This document shows positions 23,193 through 34,563 of a DNA stretch of 64,000 nt, piece after piece. The position numbers were made by a program, and so were the translations under genes. The notes under the pieces were generated by a model. It was not told the origin of the DNA. It made no database searches and saw only the letters and a program-made list of their open reading frames with translations. Within the stretch, counting starts at the first letter, position 1. Each line of letters begins with the position of its first letter. This DNA is from Eutypa lata. Taxonomy: Eukaryota; Ascomycota; Sordariomycetes; Xylariales; Diatrypaceae. The stretch is taken from contig JAKULF010000004.1 of NCBI GenBank assembly GCA_022661535.1, positions 4,278,001-4,342,000 on the forward strand, read 5' to 3'.

Positions 23193-24570
23193 TCAGAATC
23201 TCGCGATAATGAGCCAACGATTGTCTCCCGTACAAGAAGATCTGATCAACTGGATCCTTGAGATGGAAGGGGTCGGGTCAATTCGATCTGGGCTGATCAT
23301 CTCTTCAGGCACCCACGAGTCCTCATCAGCTGGGCGGCCTTGCGAATGTAGCAGATATTGACGAACCCCAAATGCGGTTCGAGTATCGAGAACATCAACT
23401 CCGTCATTGTAGCCATGATAATCCTGCTCGAATGTCTCAAGCAGCTTCTGGTTTTTGAAAATGACTCCTTGGCTCCCAAGTGGTAGTGCTATCAGGCCAC
23501 AGTACGAGGAAATCGCCACTCTCAGCCCGAGCAAGTACACGTTCTGCTGGGAAGCAGTCGTCATCTTCTGTGCTTATATCAGACTCATCTAGATCGTCTG
23601 AGTCATCTTCGTGTGGATAGTGGATGTGACTTGATGATCGCTGAGGTCTTCCAGTCGGTTGGTCTTCTTGTGGGAGCATCACAGGCGACTCAGTCTTCTT
23701 GCGCCCCCTTAGCTTACAATAGTGAACCTGTAGGCTGCCTTGAGATCGCTGTCCAGGAACGATGCTGCTGAACCGCTTATGTATTTCTGACCAAGGAAGT
23801 CTGTCCTGGCTTTCCTTCAAGCCGATAAGGAGATTGTCTTCCTCAGGCGTAAAAGCATGGCCGATAGCCCTCCGTGAGGCTCGGCGAGATCTCCTTGGTG
23901 TAGACGTCCGTACTCCGACTCTGCTACCAACATCTGCCACTGAGTGATCATTCATGCGCGAATTCCAGCTGAACTGAATTTGAAACAAGGCTTGACCACC
24001 TATGAAGACGCGTTTCAAAGTAGCATCTTCGAGGCTCCATTCTTGAAAACGTCGCTGACGGAGCCCGTGGGTCACCCTCATCTTGCTTGTCATGCGATGG
24101 TGGTCGGCGGCTTGATGGACTGGCAGCATGTAGTCGTTGGCGAGGCTTGCCGCGGGTTGAGGATCGTCTAAGTTTACGCCGTTTGCGGGCATGGTGGTCA
24201 GAATCATCATCGGTATAACAGCTCTCGCTTCGCGCCTCTGTTGCGTCGCTGTTCCGTGCTGGAGGAGAGTACTCTTGGTCACCTCGCACGACACTGTCAT
24301 AGCTAGAGCTGGTTTCCGACGTGGTCTTGGGTTTGGATGCCGTAATTGGATGAGAAGGTTCCCTATGGACTTCGCGGGAGCAGCTATCGACCCTGGCCAT
24401 AGGCTTGTGGGCCTTGCGGCGTTTGAGCATATGCTGGTCGACATCAGGGGTATCATTGGCTTTGCCGCCGCCGCGCGGTGGAAGGCTTGATAGGCCTGGG
24501 AGGGTACCATGCTCCAGCCCTTCCTGGTATTCTTGCGTGTCATTGTCGCCATCAGAAAGGGGCCGGGTGT
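23193..24570 (-). pseudogene. Decayed Myb-like / double chromodomain nuclear protein
   Basis: Three frames together read as one protein. 24570 to about 24050: a Ser/Arg-rich nuclear-type region (DDDSDHHARKRRKLRRSS). About 24050 to 23450: FQEWSLEDATLKRVFIGGQA, a Myb-like repeat FTPEEDNLLIGLKESQDRLP, an acidic linker and a first chromo-like unit (ERVLARAESGDFLVLW, TTTWEPR). 23450 to 23193: KLLETFEQDYHG, then a second chromo-like unit (FGVRQYLLHSQGRPADEDSW, VPEEMISPDRI). Both frame switches fall at TTTTCAA runs. The 5' end is cut off by the AT block starting near 24568, with no ATG in the correct frame before it. Myb plus chromo suggests a chromatin-binding role in the ancestor. Indels in homopolymers could be assembly errors, but the 5' truncation could not. 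Confidence 0.65.
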
Positions 24571-24918
24571 TAACGTTAATATTAAAGTTAAGATTTAATC
24601 AATAATGAGTTTAAGTTTTTATAAATAAATTATTATATATTAAAAATCGTACATTTATATATAACTTTAATTAATTTATAATTAACTTTAAAAATAATTA
24701 ATTAAAATTATTATTATTTAATTATATTATTTTTTAAAAAAATTAAATTTATATTTAATTAAAAAATTAAAATTTTATTAATTTAAAAATAATTAAAAAA
24801 ATTAACTTTATAAATTTTATAAACTTATAATAAAATAATAACAAAATAAAAGTATAAAAAATATTAAATGCGTATTATAAGGTGTAACGCTTATATGTAA
24901 AGTGATAAATAATTAACA
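24568..24918. repeat. RIP-mutated AT block, possible solo LTR
   Basis: About 350 bp of near-pure A/T starting TGTTAAC and ending TTAACA, LTR-like boundaries. No matching target duplication was found. It truncates the Myb/chromo gene and ends 50 bp before a tRNA gene, a typical place for Ty-like insertions. Assignment as an LTR is inference. Confidence 0.45.
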
Positions 24919-24967
24919 CTTGAACCTTCGTATAAGTACCCGTTTAAATGGAGTAAACTTCATTCAA

Positions 24968-25064
24968 GGTCGCGTAACTCAGTTGGTTAGAGTGTCGTAC
25001 TAATACATCCATTCAGATGTGTCATGTAATGCGAAAGCCGAGAGTTCAAGCCTCTCCGTGACCA
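24968..25064 (+). tRNA. tRNA-Ile (anticodon AAT) with a 23-nt intron
   Basis: Acceptor arms GGTCGCG / CGTGACC with discriminator A; D-arm ACTC..GAGT; anticodon stem TCGTA / TGCGA with loop CTAATAA (anticodon AAT at 25002-25004); T-arm GAGAG-TTCAAGC-CTCTC. The intron 25006-25028 interrupts the anticodon loop after position 37, as in nuclear pre-tRNAs. The D-stem ACTC/GAGT differs from the usual GCTC/GAGC of this tRNA by a compensating pair of transitions, so the structure stays intact. Confidence 0.92.
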
Positions 25065-25067
25065 TTC

Positions 25068-25073
25068 TTTTTT
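25068..25073 (+). terminator. RNA polymerase III terminator (T6)
   Basis: A run of six T, three bases after the discriminator base of the tRNA-Ile gene. Confidence 0.8.
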
Positions 25074-27180
25074 GGCTTTTGGCAGCCTCTTTTCGGCTTC
25101 TCAATATCTGCTTGCTTCTTTTATTTTACATGTAACTTGTGCATGTTCCCCTCCCGTGTTCCCGTTCTGGTAATATGGAAAAAAGCTGTTGACTGTCGCA
25201 AATTCAGTGGTGGTCGGTCATCTTTACTTATACAAGTGGTCCGTGCATACCCCCGCTAGTCTCCCTCCCCCCTATTAGCATGCCTAACTTCCTCATAAGC
25301 TTACTATGCATGCACGTAACTTTTGCTTCTCTTCTTCTCTCATATCCTTTTCTTACTTCTTTTTCTCCTTTCTCATTTCACCCTTCGTTATTGCATGTTA
25401 GATGGTATAATGTGTATGCAGTACTCTATTACATCTGAGCCTTTGTCCTAGATGAATGAGTTCATTTATTGGCGGAAATAAACGCATAAGCAAATCTTAT
25501 GTCATAACCGTCTGGTTGTCATCTGTTCGTTCGAACGCGGAAGGCCACCAAGAATCTTCGTTTCATTCCCATCCTCGTTCTTATATAATCATTTCATCTA
25601 CCTGAGTCAATAGGGATTGATTCTGTCATTTACGAATGTTGCAGGTATATATATGTATATATATGTGTGTGTCGTATGTTGCAGCTTCTTCATTAATCGG
25701 GTGAGACAAATACTTTAATTCAAACGATACCGAGTTGGTGATAATTAGTCAGGGATTGCACCACCTGAGTTGATAGGACCGGTCTTCAGCCCCCCGCGCT
25801 CCTCCTACCTTACCTTATTCATACGTACCTTCCCAAGTCAGCCACGCGACACCAAAAATATCGACCACGGAAACCGATATGATTGGACCGCAAATGGGAG
25901 GGATTGTGGCGGCTTACCAACCGTAATCAGGTTGAGAAGAAAGTGTCTAGGAAAACACACTTTCTTCATTAAATACGCCTCAAGACTGCATCCATCCAAG
26001 TGACCATGCTAGTTATGCTAATGGTTCCTATGCAAATATACGCCTAAATCAATTCGGGTTAAGGTCTTTGACCTCAACATATACCAACTCTTATCTACCT
26101 TCTCTTTTATGAAATCTAGCTTGACAGCCTAATTACTTACCAACAAGTGAATGGGGGATGGTCTTCGATCAATGCGGAGTAGTCAAGAGATCCTAAATCA
26201 GACAATGAGATCTAGACCTTATGGATTGAGTCCCTTACGGAGTACCTCCGCGGGTGCCATCAAAAGTTCGCAACACCTCACATAAGCCAATAGTTCACCA
26301 TTTCTCTCCTTCACTACATTTCTATTGTGGACTATTGAAAAAGCAACGAATCTCGGAGCGGAGCCGAGATCGCAAGATGAAGATCCTACAGATCGGCCAT
26401 TCTTACCTACGTGGTGGGTAGTCGTTAACTCCCAGGCACACCAATAAAAGTGTAGTTCTCCTCTACCCAACAACCAGGCTTAGGTATGTAGGGTTGGATT
26501 GAGCCACATGATGTGTCGGCTTAGCCTAACACTAGCACCTCCCTGTCGCGAAATACTTCGACCTCTCATAGTGAGGTTTGACATTGTTGAAACAGGGCCA
26601 CAGCCTGTAAGGCTGGAACATCTAATATGCTGGACCCGACAGGGGTCGGCCTGTGATACACACGCATGGCTGGTTGAACCACCTACCTAGGTAGGTAGGT
26701 ATGTTGGCATGTTGGTTCTATGCTGCGAGACAATATTACAGCGAAAGTTCTAGCTGTGATTGCGGCCGTTAGTAGTTTGCTATAGATTACTACAGGTCAT
26801 GAAATGCGCCTCGAGGCCAAGGAATCGATAGAAGCATCCCAGAGAGGGGGGTGTCATGGTGGTGAGATGGGTAAGACTCAACCAACAGATGATGTCTATT
26901 CCTCAGTCCTTCCTTTTGCTTCTTCCACTCCTTTCACATATACATATATAACCTCGCTGGACAGACCTCTCCAAATCCACCACTCCTTTTTCGTTTCATC
27001 CGGTTCATCACCAACATTCCAATTCTCAGTCACTCCCTAGACCAAATTTTCACTTCATTTCTCTTTGAGATATTCTAGTCATTCCTTATTCTAGATCTCC
27101 TTTTCACCACTTCAACAAAGCCATCTTTTTTTCTACGCACACCATTCGAGAACAAAGTCAAGTACTTTGAACAAAAAGCC
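25074..27180. other. Intergenic, no gene recognised
   Basis: About 2.1 kb without a supported gene. Contains pyrimidine-rich tracts (25320-25390), a TATATATG run (25648-25670) and a (GTAG)n-like stretch at 26685-26702. The last 300 bp are C/T-rich and probably include the promoter and leader of the CAP-like gene. Confidence 0.5.
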
Positions 27181-27182
27181 CA

Positions 27183-27225
<43 letters not shown>

Positions 27226-27236
27226 CTCTCTCTCTC
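27181..27236. repeat. (CA)n-(CT)n microsatellite in a 5' leader
   Basis: About 22 CA units followed by CT units, ending 60 bp before the ATG of the CAP-like secreted protein. In frame it would extend the protein with a His-Thr repeat, which is why the downstream ATG with its signal peptide was chosen. Confidence 0.9.
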
Positions 27237-27295
27237 CCTCCAAGCAAATCCAAGAAGGCATAACCAAAACACACAAACCAAACCAAACCGCCAAA

Positions 27296-27805
27296 ATGTA
27301 CAAGAACATCCAGAAGACCATCCTCCTCGTGGCAGCCGCGCTCGCCGGCACCGCGCTCGCCGCACCCACCACCAGCAGCAACACCGGGAAGACGATCCCG
27401 GCGCCGGCGCTCCGCGCCCGCGACGGGGAGTACTACATGGACATCGTGTCGAAGTGGCGCAGCAACCTGGGGCTCCCGGCGCTCGCCGAGGACGGGACGC
27501 TCGTGGGCAACGCGCAGAAGACGGTGGTCGAGGGCAACGGGCAGATGATCCACCAGCTGAACCCGGGCACGTACGGGCAGACGCTGGCGCCGGGGCAGCC
27601 CGACGGGTTCGAGCACGTCTTCGTCGGGGGCTGGCTCTGCGAGATCCCCACCCTGCCCGGCCTCAACGGCGTCTGCGATACCGAGCTCGGCCAGGGCTGG
27701 TACTACAACGGCCAGACCGGCCACGCCGAGATCCTCACCTCGCCCAACTACAGCCGCATTGGCTGCGCGAACGCCGTCGGCATTTGGGCTTGCGACTTCG
27801 CGTAG
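27296..27805 (+). CDS. Small secreted CAP/SCP (PR-1-like) domain protein
   Basis: Single exon, 169 residues. The ATG at 27296 (CCAAAATG) begins a clear signal peptide, MYKNIQKTILLVAAALAGTA, with likely cleavage after LAAP. The mature protein has the features of a divergent CAP domain: YYMDIVSKWRSNLGLPALAE at the start, a GNAQKTVVEGNG helix, and TGHAEILTSPNYSRIGCAN at the end, matching the HxE-like and IGCA signatures. Cysteines in GGWLCEIP, NGVCDTE, RIGCAN and IWACDF could form two disulphides. Fungal CAP proteins are extracellular, and some bind sterols or act during host contact; nothing here decides the role. The gene is very GC-rich. Confidence 0.75.
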   Translation: MYKNIQKTILLVAAALAGTALAAPTTSSNTGKTIPAPALRARDGEYYMDIVSKWRSNLGLPALAEDGTLVGNAQKTVVEGNGQMIHQLNPGTYGQTLAPGQPDGFEHVFVGGWLCEIPTLPGLNGVCDTELGQGWYYNGQTGHAEILTSPNYSRIGCANAVGIWACDFA

Positions 27806-29122
27806 ATGATGATGGTCGCTTGATTATGGTCGTACGTACATACATACATACATACATACATACATGCATGCACATGCATCTGTATGGACCTACATATCCT
27901 GGCTAGCTGGTTACTTAGCTAGTTTCGTACCCCTTTTTTTCTTCTTTTCCTATAGGGACCTTCCTAGAGGACAGGTCTTCCCTTTTCATCACAACATTTT
28001 TCTTCTTCTCCATCGGTATAGACGAAAAGGAGGAATGGCAGGACTCACTTCACTTCTCTTTTTCTTCTTCTTTTTGTTCACACCATCAAATCGGTAGCCG
28101 CCGCCGCGTCGTCAGTGGCTACCGATCGGATGTGGTGATTTGTGGCTTTGTTTCAGGACTAGGGTTGATCGGGTTACACAAGGGCCATAACTTCGGATAG
28201 GGATGGGCAATATGGGACAAGATAGGATGGAATGAGATGGTATGGGTATGGATGGGTAAAGTAGGGCAGGGAATGGCCTGCATGGAGTATAGAGGCCCGG
28301 GCATATGGGGGCTGGTGTCAGTTTAGTTCTTTTCTAGTGATGAGAACCCGCTTGTTTGGAAATGACCTACCGCAATATACTAGAATCGCTTGGGATTAAG
28401 ATACGTTCATCAATTGTATAGTATATAAGTCATTTCCGAGAGAATTGACAGCTTCATCGACTACGACCATACCTGTCTACCTGGCCTGTATAAGTAGGGT
28501 CTGATTATAGCAATATAACTTTACTTGACATAAAGCAGACGCTGAACCCATGGTATTCGGATTTAGACAGTTCAGGTGGTTATTGACATGTGATTCAGTC
28601 TAGTAACAACTTACTATTATACGTGTGTCATAAGTATAAAGACAGAACACAAGCGAATCTACTTAAGTAGACAGGGATCCACTTACTATGATACTGGGTG
28701 AAATATGCGGATGCTACCTAATTACCAAACTACAACTCCCCCTTCTCATTAGTGGAAATAGTTATAGCCATGTTCCCGGTGAGAAACGCACACGATATTA
28801 ACGGATGTTACTATCAGGCAACACCACTTAATCTATCTATATTGACACGAAAAACGCTAGCGCTTTTTACTCCCGATGTGATGTCTATGTGAAACCCCCC
28901 TTAAAAAGCAAGCAAGTCACTCATGACGATAAACAATCACACAGACATATCCCCTGACGCCACAACCATATTTCCATCCATCTATCCCAGCCCGCTCTAT
29001 TAAACCTAAAACACCGAACAACAGATCAAGCGCTACGTAACAATAATGAATATATCAAAGAAGAAAGACCGAAGAGGCCATCCCAGCCTTCTCCTCCCAT
29101 CCCCTCCTCCAATCAACTCAAC
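27806..29122. other. Intergenic, convergent gene ends
   Basis: Contains a (TACA)n microsatellite (27833-27865), T/C-rich tracts and a GGGATGGGTA-type purine-rich stretch (28200-28270). No gene supported. Serves as 3' space for the CAP-like and serine dehydratase genes. Confidence 0.5.
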
Positions 29123-31369
29123 CTAGCAATCCGGCACACTAACAGGGATATGCAGCGGGACGCTCGTGGCCAAGCCGCTGAGGGAGGTCTCCTTGAACTC
29201 GTTGCGCATGCCCTGGGCGGTGAGGCGCATGGCGCGGATGGCGTCGTCGAGGGAGACCTTCTGGGTGCCGGGCTTGCCGCTGAGGGCGAGGTTGGCGCTG
29301 CTGATGGCCTTGATGGCGCCGAGGGCGTTGCGCTCGATGCAGGGGGCCTGGACGAGGCCGCCGATGGGGTCGCACGTCAGGCCCAGGTTGTGCTCGATGC
29401 CGATCTCGGCGGCCTGCTCGACCGTCTCCGGGCCGGCGCCCATGCAGGCCGCGAACGCGCCCGCCGCCATCGAGCACGCCACCCCCACCTCGGCCATGCA
29501 GCCCCCCTCCGCCGCCGAGATCGTCGCCCCCCGCTTGTACAGCATCCCGATCGCCGACGCCGTCAGCAGGAACGTCAGGATGTCCCGCTCCGCGTCGTCG
29601 CTGATGAACTCCACCGTGTACTTCAGCACCGACGGGATGATCCCCGCCGCGCCGTTCGTCGGCGCCGTCACGATCCGCCCGCCCGACGCGTTGGTCTCGT
29701 TCACTGCTATCGCGTATACGGCTAGGTAGTCCTATTTTACGGAGTGGTCAGTGAAACTGCACGGTATACCTTTTTGTGATGGGGTGGGTGGGTGGTGAAT
29801 TCATACCATGGCTGGAAAAGTGGTGCGCCTTGGAGGTGAAGGCATTATTGGGTGGTAAAGAGAACCGTGTATACGGGGAGGGCCTCTCTTGCCAGTCGTC
29901 TCCTTTCTTGCCAACGAGGAGGTAGTTTCCGCTTTCGGTGGTTCCGTGGAACCAGTGCCCGCTGGCGCTTCCTTTTCGCCATTTCCGTTCCCTGAAGACA
30001 GCTGCGATTGCGTATTATTCCCCGCGCCCACGGCCTGAGTATGAGAGGGATAAAGACCTCTCGTAAGCTTCCCGTATAATGATGGCGCGCGCCTATGCAG
30101 CTTGAGCGAGCCGGGCAGCGTAGCATTCACCGGCGCTTGAACGCCCTGTAATATGCTGTCATCCATGACTTCCCAGATACGAAGCAGCTTTTCGCAGATC
30201 TCGTCGTCGGTGTAGCCATGGCTCTTCTCGTTCTCGTAGACCAGCTGGGCAATAGTCAGGTTGTGTTTGTTGCACAGCGCCAGCAGACTCTTGCCATCCC
30301 GGAACGGATACCGAGGCTGCTGCATGCTGTCGTCGCTCTCCATGTTGGTAGTATCTGGCGTTGCGGACGTCACCGGGCTGAGGGCCTTCGTTCCGCTCCC
30401 GTCGGCCTCGGGAAGCGCAGCCGGGTCATCGGTCGCGTCTTCGAGGGGCCTGATCTCCGAACCTGCTCGGCGATCTCCGGCAGCATCGGATCTCCGGATC
30501 TCCTTGTAGAAAAGGTTCTCAGCCAAGTCCGCCGGGTGCTTGCCGCTTCCTTCCGTCGGGGACTCAGGGGTACCATCAGAAGTCGTATTCTCTGATGTCG
30601 CCGCCGAGGCGATTGACATGGCGCCATTGACGACGAAACCGCCACCCACGCTGAAGAGATCGTTGGTGGCTATCTCTGCGCCCTCTTTATCGAATGCCGT
30701 AAAACGCATACCGTTGCTATGCATGGGGAGTTTTCTGCCCCACTCCCAGGTGAAGTCCTGATCGTAGTCAAAATCGATCTCCTTTCCCTTACCGTCTCCC
30801 AGACCATTGCCCAAGAACATCTTCTTCTGTTTCTTGATCTGCTCGAAGCGGGCTGGGACGTACGCTGTATCGACTTTTTCCACATCGGCGCTCTCAAGTC
30901 CCAGGAGGAGCGCAGACGGTGTCATGTGACCTTCGCCCGTGAGGGCCAGGCTCCCGTAGATGGAGATGCGCATCTTGTGGACCTTCTGCAGCAGGCCGGC
31001 CTCGACCATGTCGGCCACGAAGATGTTGCCGGCACGCATGGGCCCCACCGTGTGGGATGAGGAGGGGCCGATGCCGATGGAGAACAGGTCGAAAGTGGAG
31101 ATGACGGCATGTTCGTGGTCCGCTTCGCTGTACGTGCCGGAGTCTCCCTCGTCGTTGCCACTAGAGAAGTTCGGAGTCGTCTTGCTGAGATGTCGAGTCT
31201 GTGGTAGACGGTTGCTAATCCCTCTGACTTGTATACATGTTTGGGGACATGATGACAATGACGGTGACGTCGTTGTCGTTGTTGCTAGTCTGGTTTTTAT
31301 CCGATTAGGATCTCTACCAAGCACACCACATCGTAATAGTCCAAGCTGTCGCACTGCTGTCCTTTTCAT
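29123..31369 (-). CDS. L-serine dehydratase, iron-sulfur type, single chain
   Basis: Deaminates L-serine to pyruvate and ammonia using a [4Fe-4S] cluster rather than PLP. Exons 31369-29807 and 29731-29123 (75-nt intron with GTATGA donor and AATAG acceptor) give 723 residues. The beta domain comes first ([20 protein letters not shown], about residues 92-111), then the alpha domain ([20 protein letters not shown]). Cluster cysteines are visible in [20 protein letters not shown] and VQAPCIERN. The Arg-rich first 60 residues could be a mitochondrial transit peptide. Low-complexity insertions (about residues 265-350 and 430-510) make it longer than bacterial SdaA, as is common in fungi. The family call is firm; localisation is inferred. 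Confidence 0.92.
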
Positions 31370-32320
31370 GGTAAAGCTTAATGGGGATGATGATGATGAT
31401 CAAAGGAAAGGTAGAAAGAAAGAAAGACGACAAAAATGGTACTCAATGGCGGTGAACAGCCAAGCAGTGCCAACAAGGTGACGCTGACGTCCGAGTAAAC
31501 CAGATAGACTGTATAACAGAGCCCGATTAGTAAGTATGTAAGCTGCCTACATAGATATCCCGACTTCCACAACAAAATCTACTATGTAGTAGATAGTTTA
31601 AATCAACCACTTTAAAATTCCGATCTCTTAAAGCTATTCGGTCATGGATGCCGATGCAGAAAGAAGAACCGCTTTGATAGCCGACACAAGTAGAAAAAGA
31701 TACGGGATGTCTTGTAAGAATCAGTGACTAAACATAAGCGTCATCCAATGACTGTCCACCAATTTCAAAATGTGGTCTTTGTTAGATCCTTGCACGCAGG
31801 GCCAAGATAAGGATCAAGGCCCGCTAAAGTCCCGGTAGTGCGGATATCCATGCATACGTAGCTCCAATAATAGCCTATTTATAGCCTATCATGACGCTCT
31901 GTTGGTCCGCTATTGCAACGGCGCGTTACGTTACCGATGATTGCCGGGCCCCTGCAAGTTTGAGATGCTCTTTACACTAGGGAGTGCATACTACCTCTAC
32001 AGGTTCGTAGTACATATTAAATAATATCCCGATACCGTAGGATTCTAGAAAAGTTCAAGATAAATGTGTCTGTCATCGACTTACCGAAGAATAATGTCGT
32101 ATAGTGGTAGGACCTAGGTAGGTAACACGGGTGGTAGATTAAATATTAGGTATAAAATGGATGTTAAAAGGATGTTCACCCTTTTCTCAGGGGAACGAAA
32201 TAGAAGTGTAAGTAGGTAATGGTAGTTTCTACATGACATCGTAGCTTCGTCATGTCATCATGCATCATCCCAATCCATCAAACGAGGCTTGCAGTTATGT
32301 TTGCCTATCAAACATATCTA
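31370..32320. other. Intergenic, no gene recognised
   Basis: Upstream region of the serine dehydratase and 3' region of the S33 hydrolase. GAAAG-rich near 31405-31430. No further structure supported. Confidence 0.5.
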
Positions 32321-34563
32321 TTATCCAAACATCGATGTCCTTCTAAACATCCAATTCGAATTCGATGATCCAAATGAGGCCGCTGCTAATTCATCATCTT
32401 CGTCATCATCATCATCATCATCATCGTCTCCTTCTTCATCCGGAGCCGCCTCTTGAAACGGGAAGTAGTCTGGTTCGCAAGTCGTTCCCGGAGTGGGGAG
32501 TGTGCCGTTCTGGAAGTACGCATGTATGTATCCTGCTGTGCATGCCGATGGCGCAGAAAGTGTTGTGTGCTGGTGGTCAAACAGAAAACAAACATAGGTG
32601 TCAGCAAACAGCTCCTTGTTCACAACAACATGCATAGGACTTGCATCTACCACTTACACCATACGAATTCTGCACTAGGACCACAGATCCCGGGAATCCC
32701 TGAGAGTTGTTCCTGGCGCTAACAAGCGGCGAGATGTTGTCTGCCATATTCGCTACGTAGAGAATAGGGTGGCTCGTATTGCCCTCAAACGGTCCTACGA
32801 CAGTGAGCACAACTTGACTTGACTTGACTTGACATGACATGAGTAGCCAAGTCAAGAAGGGAAGGTAACATACCATCATATTTCCATTTAGGCTTCACAG
32901 TCCTACCGATACAAGCAAGCCTAAACAACGCAAGGACATCCCCAACAGCGGTGCTTATATCCATCAATTGGTTCGTGTACTCCTCGAACTCCTCCACCGT
33001 CTCCTCGCCAGCCGACACTCCACGATCCGCACACATGATGGCAGGGAACGCATCGTCGGTTCCCTCGGCCAGCGTCGGGACGTCCGGCGGAGTGGTCCCC
33101 GCTTCGCAGGTCGGAGCCGCTCCCGCCCGGACGGCGTCGTAGTACGGGGCCCCGTCCCGCGCTTCGAGCGCCTGGAGGATGTTCGCGAAGTTCTTGAACA
33201 TGTAGATCGGCTGGTACAGCGTCGAAGAGGTCATCCTCTTCACGTCCGACCACGTCACCAGCTGCGGCATGTCCGGGCCGGACTCGCCGGAGGGGATGAT
33301 GATCGGGTGCTTGCGGATGTCCTCCAGCAAGGCCGCGTGGCGCTGTCGAATCGCCTCGGGCGTCTCCGCGTAGAACGCACACGATTCCGGCCCCGCCGAG
33401 TGGCAGTACTCGTAGAAGGCCTTCATCACCGTGTCGGTGTCCCGGAGGAAGTTGATGTGGGTGCCCAGGTGCCATTCTCGGTAGTCGACATTACCTGCCG
33501 CCGTGAATCAATATCAGTCGTCATCGAGTCGTTTCCACGATAGCACAGTAGGGAATTACCACGAGTGGCAACCGGAATCACACTAGCTATACAGAATGGG
33601 ATACTCACCATCGCTAACCAGCCTCTCCACCTTATCAGGGTACATCGAGGCGAAGACCCCACCAAGCACAGTCCCATAGCTAAAGCCCCAGTAGCGCAAC
33701 TTCTCCAGACCCATCTGCTCCATAATCTCCAGCAGATCCCTCGCATGGGAAGCCGTACCAACATGCTCCAGCAAACCCGGCGTCTCTCTCGTAACCCTCT
33801 CCTCGCACATCTGCGAGAACGCCGTCGCGCGCGCAAACGCGTCGTTCAGGACGCCCGGGTGGGCATCGATGACGCCCGGATCCTGGAGGCCCCAGAGACG
33901 CCGCGACACCGCGTCCCCGCCCCAGCACTCCACGCGGGGCACGGAGGCGCCGATCCCCCGCGGGTCCCACGAGATCACGTCGTGGTTCCGCCCGGTGATC
34001 GTCTGCAGCTTGGCGCCGCGGTCCTGCAGGGCCCAGACCCCGGATCCGCCCGGCCCGCCCGGGTTGAAGAACACGGCGCCTTTGTAGTCGGCTGGATCGG
34101 TGGTGGTGGCGGCTTTCAGCTTGCTGATCGCGAGGATTACCCGCTCGTCGTCCGTGGGATCTTGCCAGTCCAGCGGGACGTCTAGTCTGGCGCATTCGTA
34201 GGCGCCGTCGTAGCAGGTGTGCCATTGCAGCTTGCGGCTAGGCTTGATGTCCAGCCAGCTGAATTCAGTGGTGTTGTCGCGGCCGTGGTCCAGGGTTCGC
34301 TCTTTGAGGGCCGCGAGGGCGCGCCAGCTCTCCGCGTTCACGAGACTGCCGAATAGCAGGGCCGCACCTAGGGATAGACCGAGGAGGAACCGGGCGGTCA
34401 GTCGCCCCGTTTGGCTCCGCCCGACGAACCCGTACCGAGTAGCTGTTGACATCGTCGCATATAGTGATTGCGACTTTGCGTGGGCAGGATTCATTATTGG
34501 TCCCTCCTCTTTGTCAGGTCTACGCCCGGGGAGAAGAGGGAACCTAGAATTGGAGACTGGCAT
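32321..34563 (-). CDS. Alpha/beta hydrolase, peptidase S33 family with TAP-like C-terminal domain
   Basis: Tripeptidyl-aminopeptidase-like serine hydrolase. Exons 34563-33609, 33494-32874, 32794-32658 and 32569-32321 give 653 residues. A hydrophobic segment (about residues 57-76, FLLGLSLGAALLFGSLV) is a signal anchor or late signal peptide, so it acts outside the cytosol or at a membrane. Oxyanion region AVFFNPGGPGGSG; DPRGIGAS; nucleophile elbow GFSYGT; acid in YVANMADNISPL; catalytic His after splicing in NSYGHTTLSAPS. All triad residues are present. The last exon encodes a run of about nine Asp (GAT repeats) near the C-terminus, unusual for the family. The intron at 32873-32795 contains repeated GACTT/GACAT pentamers. 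Confidence 0.88.

Noticed and set aside
27167..27295. N-terminal extension of the CAP-like protein with a His-Thr repeat
   Set aside because: Derives from the leader microsatellite; the downstream ATG starts a proper signal peptide.
27158..27724. Minus-strand frame opposite the CAP-like gene
   Set aside because: Antisense shadow with a Cys-Val repeat from the CA microsatellite; the plus frame has a signal peptide and domain.
29150..29729. Plus-strand frames over serine dehydratase exon 2
   Set aside because: Antisense shadows; the minus strand encodes the Fe-S domain.
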